A stretch of 64,000 bases of DNA from Acidovorax sp. 210-6 (GCF_010020825.1 NZ_JAACJE010000001.1:1488001-1552000); one strand, 5' to 3'; positions 1-9,534 are shown, numbered from the stretch's first letter. The notes: generated from the letters alone by a model not told the origin. Made by a program: numbers and translations.

Positions 1-1977
1 CTCGGAGAGGGAATCGGCTCCGCCGGTGCTGAGCTGGATCACAGCGCCGTCCTCGATCGCCGGGTCCCGCAAGATGGTCAGCAACTGGTCCAGCCGCTCC
101 ACGGTGGCTAGGTGGGTGGCAACCCAGTCCGCCGCGCCGTACACCCCCTCGGCAGCGGCGGCCTGCGCGGTCCTGAGTTGCGCCGACGCCTGCTCCAACG
201 CGGCGGCCACGCGTTCGGTCTTGCCATCGATCCCCTTGATGCAGACGTGCTCCCGGCAGTCCAGGCAGTTGCGGAACATCTCGCACGGAGCCGAGGCGAA
301 GTCATGGATGCAGAAGCCGTACAACGTTGTATGCGCTGTCGGCACGGCCATCGCCGCGTATTCGTCGCGCGACACCGGTAGATGCTTCGGAATCTCCGCC
401 AGCGGGCCGATGACTTTCGCGTGATCGCCCACCACAGAACGGATGTGTGCCACGATCTCCTGGCTGGAGACGTGGTCGTAGGCCGCGTTCTGACGGATGT
501 CCCTGCGGCCGCTCCACTTGGCGATGTCCACCTGGGACAGATTCGCGCCCTGGGCCAGGGTATTGAGCCAGTGCCGGAACTGGTGGCTCTTGATGGACAG
601 CGTGCGATTCGGGTCGAGCCCGACGCGCTGGAACACGGTGACACTGCCGGCCTTGGCGTTCTGGCCGAGCCCATTGCCCACATGGTGGTACTTCAGCGGC
701 TCCAGCATGCACGAGCTGCCGACACCGGTTCGGAACAACCTCGCGGGGATGACCAGCAGCGCCTCACCGTACTTCAGTCCGGTCCTGGCGTCTGCATAGG
801 GAAAGTGCGGCGGCAACTGGTGGACGACGTGGCGCTCGAAGTCAGCGAATCGAACCACCATCGCTGGGATGTGGCCCGCCACGCGCACCACCATCGTGAC
901 GGGAAGCCCCGCGCTCTGCACCCAGGTGCGCGCGTGGTTCCGCTTGCTCACACCCCCGAGTCCCAGGAGATCGGCGATGTCCTCGAAGTCGATGAACTCC
1001 TGCGTGCGCAGGTGCTCCCATTCCGGCGGCAGGTAGATCCGCGTCGGGTTCGCCTCGTACCATCGGGCGAGGTGGCGGGCGTGTTCCGTGAGGCCGCGAA
1101 TCCTGCGCAACGCCTCGCGCACCACGTCCGCCATCCCGGGCAGGATCAGCTTGACGTGGCCGTCGTAGCCTTTGGAGCCCGCCCAGCGCAGGCCAAGATG
1201 TCGTACCTCGCCATCGCCCGGAACGTCCACCTCGCAGTCCGCAGGCAAGGCCAGCACCTCGTTGAAGCGCTCCGGCGCGGCGCACAGGATGGCCGCCACG
1301 GACGTGATGAGCACGTCCCTCGGGTCGGATGCCAGATGGAATGCGCGCGCCAGGGCGTCCAGGGCTGCGGGGGCAGGCATCAGCCTGCGCTTGCGGGCCT
1401 CGAAGGCTTCGCCGATGCGACCGTAGGTACTGCCCCGGCGCATCGCGTAGCGCCAGGTGCCGGTCGTGTGGGCGCACAGCATCCGGTCTTCCAGAAACCG
1501 GGCGATCTGCCCGAGGCGGAAGCCGATCCCGTCGAGGGATGCATCGCCGCGGCCGTCGTCCATGGCAGTCACGGCGGCGTCGAAGGTGGTCCGGTCGATC
1601 TCTGCTGCGGAGGCGAGCCGCTGCTTCCTCATGGCAATGCCGAGTACGTGGAACGCCTGCACCGCCCGCAGCGCCGCGCTTGCCGAGCGCTGGGCCAGCT
1701 CGCTTCGCACGTAGGCCTTGGCCAGCGCGCGAACCTTGGGCGACAGTGTTTGCCCGCCGGCGCCGGGCACCTTGATGAAGAAGAAGCGCACGCGGGCCTG
1801 CTTGGCCCGCCGGTCCCCCTGGGCCAGGTAGTGCTCGGTCACGTCCCAGCAATCCGAATCGAACTCCAGGTCCTTCCCGAAGGCCGTGAGTTCGTTCCGA
1901 GCGTTGGCGATGAAGGCGTCCAGCTTGGCCTGCGCATCGCGCAATGCCCTGGGTTTCAGTCGGGTCACGGTGGTCAT
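1..1977 (-). CDS. Tyrosine recombinase, third gene of a recombinase trio (3' end off the window)
   Basis: The frame is open from an ATG at 1977 to the left window edge, giving 659 visible residues without a stop. The catalytic domain shows the motif HQFRHW followed by an alanine-rich helix and AAYDHV, which fits the His-X-X-Arg box and the tyrosine nucleophile of the phage-integrase family. Downstream lies a cysteine cluster (GFCIHDF, APCEMF, NCLDCREHVC), probably a metal-binding tail as in large Tn554 TnpB-like recombinases. The start overlaps the stop of the preceding gene by 4 bases (ATGA), so the three recombinases are translationally coupled. It probably acts with its two neighbours to move the element. 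Exact family and true length cannot be fixed here. Confidence 0.8.
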   Translation of the reverse strand, partial: MTTVTRLKPRALRDAQAKLDAFIANARNELTAFGKDLEFDSDCWDVTEHYLAQGDRRAKQARVRFFFIKVPGAGGQTLSPKVRALAKAYVRSELAQRSASAALRAVQAFHVLGIAMRKQRLASAAEIDRTTFDAAVTAMDDGRGDASLDGIGFRLGQIARFLEDRMLCAHTTGTWRYAMRRGSTYGRIGEAFEARKRRLMPAPAALDALARAFHLASDPRDVLITSVAAILCAAPERFNEVLALPADCEVDVPGDGEVRHLGLRWAGSKGYDGHVKLILPGMADVVREALRRIRGLTEHARHLARWYEANPTRIYLPPEWEHLRTQEFIDFEDIADLLGLGGVSKRNHARTWVQSAGLPVTMVVRVAGHIPAMVVRFADFERHVVHQLPPHFPYADARTGLKYGEALLVIPARLFRTGVGSSCMLEPLKYHHVGNGLGQNAKAGSVTVFQRVGLDPNRTLSIKSHQFRHWLNTLAQGANLSQVDIAKWSGRRDIRQNAAYDHVSSQEIVAHIRSVVGDHAKVIGPLAEIPKHLPVSRDEYAAMAVPTAHTTLYGFCIHDFASAPCEMFRNCLDCREHVCIKGIDGKTERVAAALEQASAQLRTAQAAAAEGVYGAADWVATHLATVERLDQLLTILRDPAIEDGAVIQLSTGGADSLSE

Positions 1978-3500
1978 GCGGCCTCCCGTTCATGCTGAGA
2001 GTCCCGGCAACGCTGGACCACCTCGGCCACCGCAAGGATCGTCAGGTCGTTCACGGAGGCGACGCGAAGGTCGGTCGATGTCGCCAGCGCCGACCGCTCG
2101 CTGAGCAGGCCATCGAGCAGCGCCTCATGAGGGGCGTCGATCCAGGGGTGGAAGTACGAGCAGGTGTAGCAGGCCAGTGGCGCAGCGAGACGGCAGAAGT
2201 CGTGCTTGCCGCACCGGCCGATCGCGTCGAACGCTTCGGCCGACACGTGGTGAACGAGCCGTCCCTCGCTACTGTCGTCGCGCACTGCCAGGGTGCCGGC
2301 GAAGGCCTGGGCAAGCGGAGCGATCTGCAACGCAAGTGCCTTGTCGATGCGCTCGATCATGGCCGACCGCGTTTCGACATAGACCAGGCTGGAATCGAAC
2401 CAACTGTGATCCAGCAGGTCCGCGATGACGGGCGCCGAGCATCCTTCGGCCGCCGCCCGGGTGCCGAGCGTGCGTCTCAGGCGGATGGGCGACATCACCA
2501 GAGGTTTCCCCGTGCGATGGGAGACCACTTCCAGTTTCTGGAACAGCCGACAGAGCTTGTCGCTGACGCCCCGGCCGGTGAAGTGGCCGAGCAGCCCGAT
2601 CTCGGCCATATGCGGGGTTCTGGTGAACTGCGCCGAGGGGAAGATGGGCGCCTCGCCCACAGGCAGCCCGTGTCGCTGTGCCCAGTCCGCCGCTGCCTTG
2701 CATTGCGCCTGCACCAGGGCGCCGAGGCCGCTGGACAGCTCGCGCGGCCTGAACAGCGTTCGGGGACGGATGCCCTTGCCTTGCTTGAGGCGGGTGACCT
2801 GCAGGATGAAGATGCTGCTGCCGTCCTGCCGCTGTGTCGCGCTGAAATCCTTGCACTTCATCGCTGCGAGTTGCAACGGCCGGGTGCCCAGGGTCACGGC
2901 CAAGGTCAGGAGGGTGTAGTCGGCCAGGCCAAGGTGGCCGGCAGCGAACTCGCGCCGCATGGCCGTGGTGACACCCTCGTACTCGATGTCGGTCAGCGGG
3001 CCGGCGTCCACGTCCATCATGCGCACGGCATTGCCGACCTCATGCGTCTGCGTGACCAGCCGGGGCAAGGCACGATGGAGGTCGACGTCCAGCCCCGGGG
3101 TTCCCAGTTCCACCCACAGCAGCAGGTGTTCCTTGAGCCGGCGCAGCCGGTAGCGCTGTCGTACTTCGAGGGATTCACCGTACCGAACCACGTCGTTCAA
3201 GGCGATGGCGTCGAGGGGGTGTGGCGGCGCTGCGTGGCGAAGCAGCCTCCGGTATGCCGACAGCGCCTGGGCGGCACGCGATGGTGAGATCGAGACCAGC
3301 AAGGCGGCGCACACGTCCTTGATGCACTGCCGCAGCCGGGTTGACGCCCCGGGCAGGTTGTCGAAGTTGAAGGAAGCGATTCCTCCGGCCGTCGGAATCT
3401 TCCAGATGTCGTCGGCGGGATCGAACAGGTAGCCGTCGAGCGTCCGCGACATCGTGCGGTTGCAGGACCTGGTCGAGGTGCGGATGGGTTGTTCAGGCAT
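1974..3500 (-). CDS. Tyrosine recombinase, middle gene of the trio
   Basis: The predicted protein has 508 residues. Catalytic features are GTRPLQL (first Arg), RLRRTLGTR (Arg box), LLDHSWF, and VYVETRSAM carrying the likely tyrosine nucleophile. A C-terminal cysteine set (GRCGKHDFC, then ACYTCSYFHPW) resembles the zinc-ribbon-like tail of the third gene. The start overlaps the 3' end of the upstream recombinase by 8 bases, and the stop overlaps the next gene by 4. The family (phage integrase, PF00589-like) is clear. The role as one subunit of a multi-recombinase transposition complex is inferred from the arrangement, as in RIT or Tn554-type elements. Confidence 0.85.
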   Translation of the reverse strand: MPEQPIRTSTRSCNRTMSRTLDGYLFDPADDIWKIPTAGGIASFNFDNLPGASTRLRQCIKDVCAALLVSISPSRAAQALSAYRRLLRHAAPPHPLDAIALNDVVRYGESLEVRQRYRLRRLKEHLLLWVELGTPGLDVDLHRALPRLVTQTHEVGNAVRMMDVDAGPLTDIEYEGVTTAMRREFAAGHLGLADYTLLTLAVTLGTRPLQLAAMKCKDFSATQRQDGSSIFILQVTRLKQGKGIRPRTLFRPRELSSGLGALVQAQCKAAADWAQRHGLPVGEAPIFPSAQFTRTPHMAEIGLLGHFTGRGVSDKLCRLFQKLEVVSHRTGKPLVMSPIRLRRTLGTRAAAEGCSAPVIADLLDHSWFDSSLVYVETRSAMIERIDKALALQIAPLAQAFAGTLAVRDDSSEGRLVHHVSAEAFDAIGRCGKHDFCRLAAPLACYTCSYFHPWIDAPHEALLDGLLSERSALATSTDLRVASVNDLTILAVAEVVQRCRDSQHEREAA

Positions 3501-4671
3501 CGCGAGACACCTCCTCGCCCAATACCTTGCGCTGGATCTCCACCGAGGCCTGCACTGCCAGGCGGCGGGTGCGGCGGTGCAGGTAGGTTTCTGCGCTGCG
3601 CGAGGATTCGGACCATCCCATGGCGTGGTTGCGTGCCCGGCGCTCGTCGCCCGGCGTCATCCCGGCGCGGTCGGCGATCTCAGAGAAATCCTCGTTCCAG
3701 GTGTGCCGCAGTACATGGGAGGAGAACGCATCACCAAGCTGGGGATGGTGCCGTCGCAACCCCTGGAAGATCTTTGTCACGGCAGACAGCGACAACGGAT
3801 CGCCTGTGGCGGTGACGAACAGGAAGTCGTGCCGGAGCGCGCCAGCGATCCTGGCGCGGTGCTGCACGATGTGCTGGTGCGTCAGGTAAGCCAGTTCCTC
3901 GCTGATGCCGATGCTGCGCTCGCGCGTCTTGGTGTTCGGCTGGGCCATCCGGGGATCGGTCTTGTCATCGGGCCGACGCACGACGTCGGCCAGGTTGCGG
4001 CGAAAGTCGATGCTGCGTATCCGCAGGCCCAGCAGTTCCCCACGCCGCAGGCCGGTGCCAAGACCCCAGAGAGCCAGCAGCCGGTTGCGGTCGCGCAGGA
4101 ACGCGGTCGACCAAGGGTTCTCCGCCGATGCGGGGTCGATGGCATGGAGCAGAAGTGCTCTGGCCTGCGCGTCCAGGCCGACCCGATGCCTGCTGGAGCG
4201 CGCCGAAGGTGCGCGGGCGGTCAGCCGCGCAAGGAACTCGCGCAGCATCACCATGTAGTTCGCCCGCTGTTCGAGGGTGGCGCACGTTTGTGAGGCAGCG
4301 GCCTGACCCAGCCACGACAGATAGGCGCGGCAGTATTGCAGCCGGATGGCGGCCGTGCTGACGGCGACCGTGGCTGGCGTTGCTCGCGCCAGAGGGGCCT
4401 CTTCTTTGCGATCGGTTCCGCCACTGCGAAGTGGCAGATACGCCAGCGCGGCGAGGTCATCCAACTCGTGCAAGTCGAGGAACCGAGCGTTGGCGAAACG
4501 ATTCTGCAGGTCAATGCCGCGGAGGTCTTCAAACGCGAGGAGGAACTGGACCCCTCGCAGGGCCTGTTCGATGGTCGCGGGAGAGCCACTGCGCGGGCGA
4601 ACCTCCGTCATGGCATAGACGCAGGCGGCGAACACCGGCATGCCGGTGTTCGCCGACACCAGCGCGGGCAT
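3493..4671 (-). CDS. Tyrosine recombinase, first gene of the trio
   Basis: Starting from the ATG at 4671 (MPALVSANTG) the protein has 392 residues. The frame stays open to 4863, but those extra residues look unlike a recombinase N-terminus and I excluded them. An N-terminal SAM-like core-binding region precedes the catalytic domain, which shows LGTGLRRGELLGL (first Arg), SHVLRHTW (His-X-X-Arg), ARNHAMGW and AETYLHRR (tyrosine). A modest GGCGAG lies just upstream of this ATG. It is the promoter-proximal gene of a three-recombinase operon running toward the left edge. Upstream of it the DNA changes to a truncated PAPS-reductase-like gene, so the end of the mobile unit is probably between about 4680 and 4911. 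Confidence 0.85.
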   Translation of the reverse strand: MPALVSANTGMPVFAACVYAMTEVRPRSGSPATIEQALRGVQFLLAFEDLRGIDLQNRFANARFLDLHELDDLAALAYLPLRSGGTDRKEEAPLARATPATVAVSTAAIRLQYCRAYLSWLGQAAASQTCATLEQRANYMVMLREFLARLTARAPSARSSRHRVGLDAQARALLLHAIDPASAENPWSTAFLRDRNRLLALWGLGTGLRRGELLGLRIRSIDFRRNLADVVRRPDDKTDPRMAQPNTKTRERSIGISEELAYLTHQHIVQHRARIAGALRHDFLFVTATGDPLSLSAVTKIFQGLRRHHPQLGDAFSSHVLRHTWNEDFSEIADRAGMTPGDERRARNHAMGWSESSRSAETYLHRRTRRLAVQASVEIQRKVLGEEVSRDA

Positions 4672-4782
4672 GCGCTCGCCGGTGCTGAACAGGATGGTGC
4701 GGATGCGATGGTGGGATTGGAGTTGTCTTGAAGGGGATGCTCGGAATCTGGGAATCAAGGTGATCGCTTTCGGAGTTAACAG

Positions 4783-4801
4783 ATGGGTCAAAGTACCCCA
4801 T
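4783..4801. repeat. Small inverted repeat near the end of the recombinase element
   Basis: ATGGGT (4783-4788) faces ACCCCAT (4795-4801) across a six-base spacer. It lies between the first recombinase and the truncated PAPS-reductase-like gene, where the end or crossover site of the mobile unit should be. Assignment as a recombination site is inference; it could be chance. Confidence 0.3.
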
Positions 4802-4911
4802 AACGCCAGGCAACCATGTCCTGCTCTGTGAGTGTCAACAGCCCCGCGCCCCTCTTGGATCAAGGGGGTTCAGGGAGGTTGTTCACACAAAGCAGATTCG
4901 GTCGCCCTAAT

Positions 4912-5634
4912 ACCTCGGAGATGAAGACGCAGATCATCGCCAGGGCAATCCGCGCACGGCACCCTGTCGGCCCCGTAGTCTCCGCGCTCGGGCTGCGCTG
5001 GGAGGAGAGCGCCGCGCGGTCGCGCCAGCCGGTCGCCAAGCGCGATGCGGCGCTGACCCGCGCGCGCGGCCTGGGCCTGACCTGGAACGCCATCATCCAT
5101 TGGCCGCGCCGCGACGTGCTCGACTACATCAGCCTGCACGGCGGCGTGCTGCACGAGGCCTACCGCATCTACGGCAGCAGCCGCGTGTCCTGCGCCTTCT
5201 GCGTGCTGGCCTCGCGCAGCGACCTGGGCGCCGCATCGCGCTGCGGGGACAACGCCGCCGTCTACCGGGAACTGGTGGCGCTGGAGGCGCGCAGCACGTT
5301 CTCGTTCCAGCCGGGCGGCTGGCTGGGCGACGTGGCCCCCGACCTGCTCGACGCGCCGCTGTGGGCCGGGGTCGCCGAGGCCAAGGAGCGGGCCGCGGCG
5401 CGGCAGGCCGCGGAAGCCGAGATTCCCCCGCACCTGCTCTATGAAGCGGGCTGGCCGGTGTGCATGCCGACGCCCGCCGAGGCCCGCCACCTCGCCTCGG
5501 TGCGCCGACGTGTGGCGCGGGCGGTCGGTATCGCGGTGGATTGTCTCGACGGCGCGGCCGTCAGCGCTCGCTATGCCGAACTGATGCGCCAGCGCGCGCA
5601 GCGGGGCGCGCGGGCTTCTCAGTTCACGTGCTGA
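4912..5634 (+). pseudogene. PAPS-reductase-like (PP-loop) gene missing its 5' part
   Basis: The readable protein begins at TSEMKTQIIARAI and continues GLRWEESAARSR, WPRRDVLDYISLHGG and SRVSCAFCVLASRSDL. These match the C-terminal half of phosphoadenosine-phosphosulfate reductase/PP-loop proteins often found on plasmids and integrative elements. The N-terminal nucleotide-binding loop (SGGKDS type) is absent. Upstream in the same frame (from 4816) the residues no longer look like the family, so the gene is cut near 4897-4912, next to the recombinase trio. Insertion of the recombinase element is the simplest explanation; the missing half may lie left of the window. An internal ATG at 4921 could give a short product of unknown activity. 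Confidence 0.7.
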
Positions 5635-5942
5635 TGCACGAGCCGCAGGAACTCGGGACGCAGCATGCGCCCGGGGTCGACCTTGAGCGCGTCGCACAGG
5701 CCGCTCGGCCAGATTAGTTCGGCCCGCTCGCCGTCCAGGGCCAGGACCGCACGGTCGAATGCCTTCCTTGACGGCGTTCCCGTGCCGATGGCCTGCAGCT
5801 CCGTGACGGTTCTCTCCTCGATCCAGAGCCAGTGGCTGCGCGTGCCGACCGGCAGGTCCGCGCGCGTCAGCTCGATCTCGGCCAGGCTGCCATGGGGGGC
5901 ATCTAGCAGCAACAGAACGGAGAAGGAGACGGGAGCAGACAC
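5619..5942 (-). CDS. Small hypothetical protein
   Basis: I do not recognise the family. The minus-strand frame ending at 5619 has coding-like composition over about 100 codons (SLAEIELTRADLPVGTRSHW, then IWPSGLCDALKVDPGRMLRP, ending LRLVHQHVN). Its 3' end overlaps the 3' end of the convergent PAPS-reductase remnant by 16 bases. The start is uncertain: no ATG with a ribosome binding site fits, and the coordinate uses a GTG. The frame stays open further, to about 6326, but the upstream part looks non-coding. It sits among plasmid-type maintenance genes on the island. Confidence 0.4.
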   Translation of the reverse strand: MSAPVSFSVLLLLDAPHGSLAEIELTRADLPVGTRSHWLWIEERTVTELQAIGTGTPSRKAFDRAVLALDGERAELIWPSGLCDALKVDPGRMLRPEFLRLVHQHVN

Positions 5943-6366
5943 GGAAAGCAAGACGGACAAAGCGCGTATTGTCCCCGACCCGGGTTCGTGGCGGCAGCAT
6001 GTGGACGGGCCGGCAGGTGCGCCGGGCACGCAAGTGCCAGTGGTGTGCGGGGCCGGGCGAGGCTCCCACCCATGGACTACGTCACGGGCCTCGTTGCGGT
6101 GCGATCCGCCTGCAGCGGCATCGCCTCCGACGCGGCAGCGCTCGGATGAGACCTCGAATTTCCGCGTGGTTGCGGAAGGACTGCCGGGTGCCCCGGCAAT
6201 GGATGGAGCGGGAGACAGGCTGCTGGCGATGCGAACAGGCGCCGGCTCCCTGCCCGATGTCGCCGCGAGGGTTCGCGCGATTGCGCAACCGCGGCGACCC
6301 GGTTGCGCAGCCGCGCGGACCCGCAACCGGTTCCGGATCCGGACGCGCGCCCGGACCCGGACGGGG

Positions 6367-6804
6367 TCAGAGGGCGGCGTCCTTGAGCTTCTTGAGCGCG
6401 CGGGCCTTGATCTTCACCGATGCCGGCTTGGGCGGGAACCAGCGCTCCTCGCCGGTGAACGGATCCTTGCCGAAGCGCTTCTTCTTGGCCGGCACCTTCA
6501 CCACGTCCAGCTTGAGCAGGCCGGGCAGCGTGAAGGTGCCCACGCCCTTCTTGTCGACCGAGCCGAGGACGGCCGTTTCGAGCGCGGCCAGGACCGCCTT
6601 GACCGACTTGGCGTCCACGTCGGCCTGCGCGGCGATGTGATTGACCAGCGCGGTCTTGTTGAGCGCGTCCTTGATGGGCTTGATGGGCGCGGCGGCCTTC
6701 GCCGCAGGCGCATCGGCCCGGGCGGTCTTCTTTGCGGGAGCAAAGGCCCTCGCGGTCTTCTTCGCAGGCGCAGCGGCCTTGGCGGTTGTCTTCGCAGTTG
6801 CCAT
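6367..6804 (-). CDS. HU/IHF-family DNA-binding protein with lysine-alanine-rich N-terminal tail
   Basis: The predicted protein has 145 residues. Residues 1 to about 45 are a low-complexity tail with repeated PAKKTAR-type units, similar to histone-like extensions. From LNKTALVNHIAAQADVDAKS onward it is an HU-like fold, including the DNA-binding arm region with RFGKDPFTGEERWFPPKPAS and the closing VKIKARALKKLKDA. The start ATG at 6804 is preceded by GAAGGGAAAC, a usable ribosome binding site. HU-type proteins bend and compact DNA, and island-borne copies may support partition or recombination. It is transcribed divergently from the ParB-like gene. The family assignment is strong; a specific role on the element is inference. 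Confidence 0.85.
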   Translation of the reverse strand: MATAKTTAKAAAPAKKTARAFAPAKKTARADAPAAKAAAPIKPIKDALNKTALVNHIAAQADVDAKSVKAVLAALETAVLGSVDKKGVGTFTLPGLLKLDVVKVPAKKKRFGKDPFTGEERWFPPKPASVKIKARALKKLKDAAL

Positions 6805-7044
6805 GGAATGTTTCCCTTCTTTTGCGTTTGCGGCTGGGGGCGCATGCCCCCGCGTGCATCGAAGCTGCACAGCGGGAATTCTAGAGGGGGCTCGTCGGGC
6901 GCTCCCGTTGCCGCGCCAGCCGGTCCCGCGCGCCGCTGCGGGGGGGCAGCCGCGCGTGCCCTTGATGAAGCGCCGGCGGGTGAGAACCTGGACTCACGGA
7001 CGAGGCATCCCGCCGCGTCCGGCGTCCATCCATCAGGAGCACCC

Positions 7045-9201
7045 ATGAAGATTTCCAAAGCGGAAGTCGAGGCCATCATCGAGGCCTCGCCGCGCACCTA
7101 CATCCCCTTCAACCAGCTGGTCCTTTCCGTCGACTACCAGGCACGCACGCCCAGCCCTGCGCCGGGCGGCAAGCCGCAGATGAGCCTCACCGAGCTGGCC
7201 GCCTCCATCAAGGAATGCGGCGTGCTGCAGAACCTCATCGCGGTCAAGGGCCCGCGCAACCTGCACGAGGTCTGCGCGGGCGGCCGCCGCCTGCAGGCCA
7301 TCGGGCTGCTGGTGGCCGCAGGCGACCTGCCGGAGAACTACCCCGTGCCCGTGCTGGTCGTGCCCGCCGACCGGGGGCTGCTGTCCAGCCTCACGGAGAA
7401 CACGTACCACGTGCCGATGCACCCGGCCGACGAGTTCCTCGCCTTCGCCAAGCTCATCGGCATGGGCAGGTCCGTCGAGGACGTGGCGGCGGCGTTCGGC
7501 GTCACGCCGCTGGTGGTCAAGCGCCGCATGAAGCTCGCCTCGGTGTCCCCCAAGCTCATGGCGCAGTACCGCGAGAAGAAGATCGACCTCGAATGCCTCA
7601 TGGTGCTGGCCTCGGTGGACGACCACGAACGCCAGGAACAGGCCTGGGCCGGGCTCGATGCGTGGAACCGCCACCCCGACCACCTGCGCCGCATCCTCAC
7701 GCAGGGAGAAATCGAGTCCGACCGCAACCCCGTGGCACGCTACGTCACGGTCAAGGCCTACGAGAAGGCGGGCGGTCCCACGCGGCGCGACCTGTTCAGC
7801 GAAGACGAGAAGAAGGTCTACCTGCTCGACCCGGTGCTGCTCGACCAGTTGGCCGTGGCCAAGCTGCAGCGCAAGGCCAAGCAGGTCGGCGCCGAGGGCT
7901 GGAAGTGGGTGGACGTCCGCGCCCGCTACGTCAGCGACGAATACGCCAAGCATGGCGAGTTGCGCAAGGCCGCGCGCGAGCCCAGCGCCGAGCAAGCCGC
8001 CGAACTGGACAACCTGGAGGCGCAGGTCGCCGAGCGCACCCAGCGCATGGACGACATCTGCGACCAGGAGGAAGACGACAGCGCCGCCGAGGAAGAGTAC
8101 CGCCGCCTGGAAGCCGAGTGCGACGACCTGAACGCCAAGATGGAGGCGATCACCGAGGCGCTGTCGGTCTGGCCGCCCGAACTCATGTCGCAGGCGGGCT
8201 GCGTGGTCTACGTGGGCACCGATGCCGCGCCCGCCGTGCGCTACGGCCTGATCCGCCCGGACGACCGCGCCGACATGGCGCAACTGGCCCAGGCCACGCG
8301 CAACGGCAGCGCGCTGGCCGGCGAGGGCGATCCCGCGCTGGTGTCCCTGCCCGCCGCGAAGACCCGGCCCGTCCATTCCGACCGCCTGACGCGCAACCTC
8401 ACCGCGCACCGTGTCGCGGCGATCCAGGCGGAACTGCTGGGCCGTCCCGACGTGGCGGTCGCGGTGGCCACTGCGCAGATGGCGACCAAGCTGCTGATCG
8501 ACGGCTACCAGCACCTGTACAGCAGCGGCGATCCCCTCACGCTGGGCGTCTCCGACACCCACGCGATCCTGCACCAGGACGCCGACGACATCAAGGCATG
8601 CGCGGCGTGGCAGGCGCTGGAGGCCGAGCGCAAGCACTGGCAGGCGCTGCTGCCGCAGAAGGTGGATGCCGTGCTGCCCTGGATGCTCACCCTGGATGCG
8701 GCGGCCATCTCGCGCCTGTTCACCTTCCTGGTCGCGCTCACCGTCAGCGGCGTCTATCCCTCCGAGCCGAAAAAGCAGCGCACCGATGGCCTTGCCCTGG
8801 CGCTGGGCCTGGACATGAGCAAGTGGTGGAAGGCCACGGCGGGGTCCTACTTCAACCACGTGTCCAAGGCCCGCATCGCCGAAGTCGTGACCGAGGCGGT
8901 CAGCGCCCAGGCCGCCGCCCCGCTGCAGGCGCTCAAGAAGGACGCAGCGGCCAGCGGTGCCGAGCAGGCGGTCGCCGCGACCGGATGGCTTCCCGCCATG
9001 CTGCGCCTGCCGTCCCCGGACGATGCGGCGCAGCCGGATGCGGCACCCGCCGACGAGGACGAAGGCGAGAGCGACGACGTGCCGGGGCCGCAGGCCGGCG
9101 CAGCAGACGACGCCCCGGGCGCGGCCGGGACCGGCGAGGGCGATGCAGACGCCGACGCCGCTGATCCGCAGCCCAAAGAGGCCGTGGCCGAGGGTGCCTG
9201 A
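7045..9201 (+). CDS. ParB/RepB/Spo0J-family protein, large plasmid/ICE type
   Basis: The protein has 718 residues, about twice a chromosomal ParB. A ParB N-terminal nuclease-like domain spans roughly residues 15-115 and includes LHEVCAGGRRLQAIG, which matches the conserved GRR box. The helix-turn-helix follows at about 140-175 (VEDVAAAFGVTPLVVKRRMK). A charged coiled coil sits around 315-375, and the last 70 residues are acidic and low in complexity. The start ATG at 7045 has CAGGAG eight bases upstream; the frame is open upstream but that stretch is not coding-like. No ParA is visible, so it may work with the ParM-like cassettes further right or as a regulator. The function in partition is by family. 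Confidence 0.85.
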   Translation: MKISKAEVEAIIEASPRTYIPFNQLVLSVDYQARTPSPAPGGKPQMSLTELAASIKECGVLQNLIAVKGPRNLHEVCAGGRRLQAIGLLVAAGDLPENYPVPVLVVPADRGLLSSLTENTYHVPMHPADEFLAFAKLIGMGRSVEDVAAAFGVTPLVVKRRMKLASVSPKLMAQYREKKIDLECLMVLASVDDHERQEQAWAGLDAWNRHPDHLRRILTQGEIESDRNPVARYVTVKAYEKAGGPTRRDLFSEDEKKVYLLDPVLLDQLAVAKLQRKAKQVGAEGWKWVDVRARYVSDEYAKHGELRKAAREPSAEQAAELDNLEAQVAERTQRMDDICDQEEDDSAAEEEYRRLEAECDDLNAKMEAITEALSVWPPELMSQAGCVVYVGTDAAPAVRYGLIRPDDRADMAQLAQATRNGSALAGEGDPALVSLPAAKTRPVHSDRLTRNLTAHRVAAIQAELLGRPDVAVAVATAQMATKLLIDGYQHLYSSGDPLTLGVSDTHAILHQDADDIKACAAWQALEAERKHWQALLPQKVDAVLPWMLTLDAAAISRLFTFLVALTVSGVYPSEPKKQRTDGLALALGLDMSKWWKATAGSYFNHVSKARIAEVVTEAVSAQAAAPLQALKKDAAASGAEQAVAATGWLPAMLRLPSPDDAAQPDAAPADEDEGESDDVPGPQAGAADDAPGAAGTGEGDADADAADPQPKEAVAEGA

Positions 9202-9300
9202 TCCCCGGGCCAGCCCCCCCAGCCCGCGCAGGGCCGAGAGGGCGGCCTACTCAAGCACAACCGCCCCGTCCGGGGCACATCGACGACAGGAGTACAAGGC

Positions 9301-9510
9301 ATGAACATGAAGGACTGGCGGGTTCTCGTGGTCCGCGACGGCGTTGCCGTGGACATCGGTAAGGTCAGCGAGACGGACGAACCCCTTGCCCGCTGCGCTG
9401 CCCTCTGGCGGTACGGGGTCAGCGAAGAGGAAATCACCGTGGGCGAGGCGCGGCGGCGCGGCGCCCGGATCTATCCCGACGAGGACTTCGAGGTGTTGCC
9501 GATGCCATGA
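9301..9510 (+). CDS. Small hypothetical protein (69 aa)
   Basis: The protein is a short acidic polypeptide beginning MNMKDWRVLVVRDGVAVDIG and ending EDFEVLPMP, with no recognised domain. It has AGGAG at 9288-9292 just ahead of the ATG at 9301 (an alternative ATG is at 9307). It follows the ParB-like gene by about 100 bases in the same direction and is followed by a strong terminator hairpin, so it is probably the last gene of that transcription unit. Confidence 0.6.
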   Translation: MNMKDWRVLVVRDGVAVDIGKVSETDEPLARCAALWRYGVSEEEITVGEARRRGARIYPDEDFEVLPMP

Positions 9511-9534
9511 GCCTCGCGAAGCCCATGTAGCTTG

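Noticed and set aside
5665-7044. In-frame upstream extension of the ParB-like protein
   Set aside because: It would run antisense through the HU gene and has no family resemblance; the ATG at 7045 has a good ribosome binding site.
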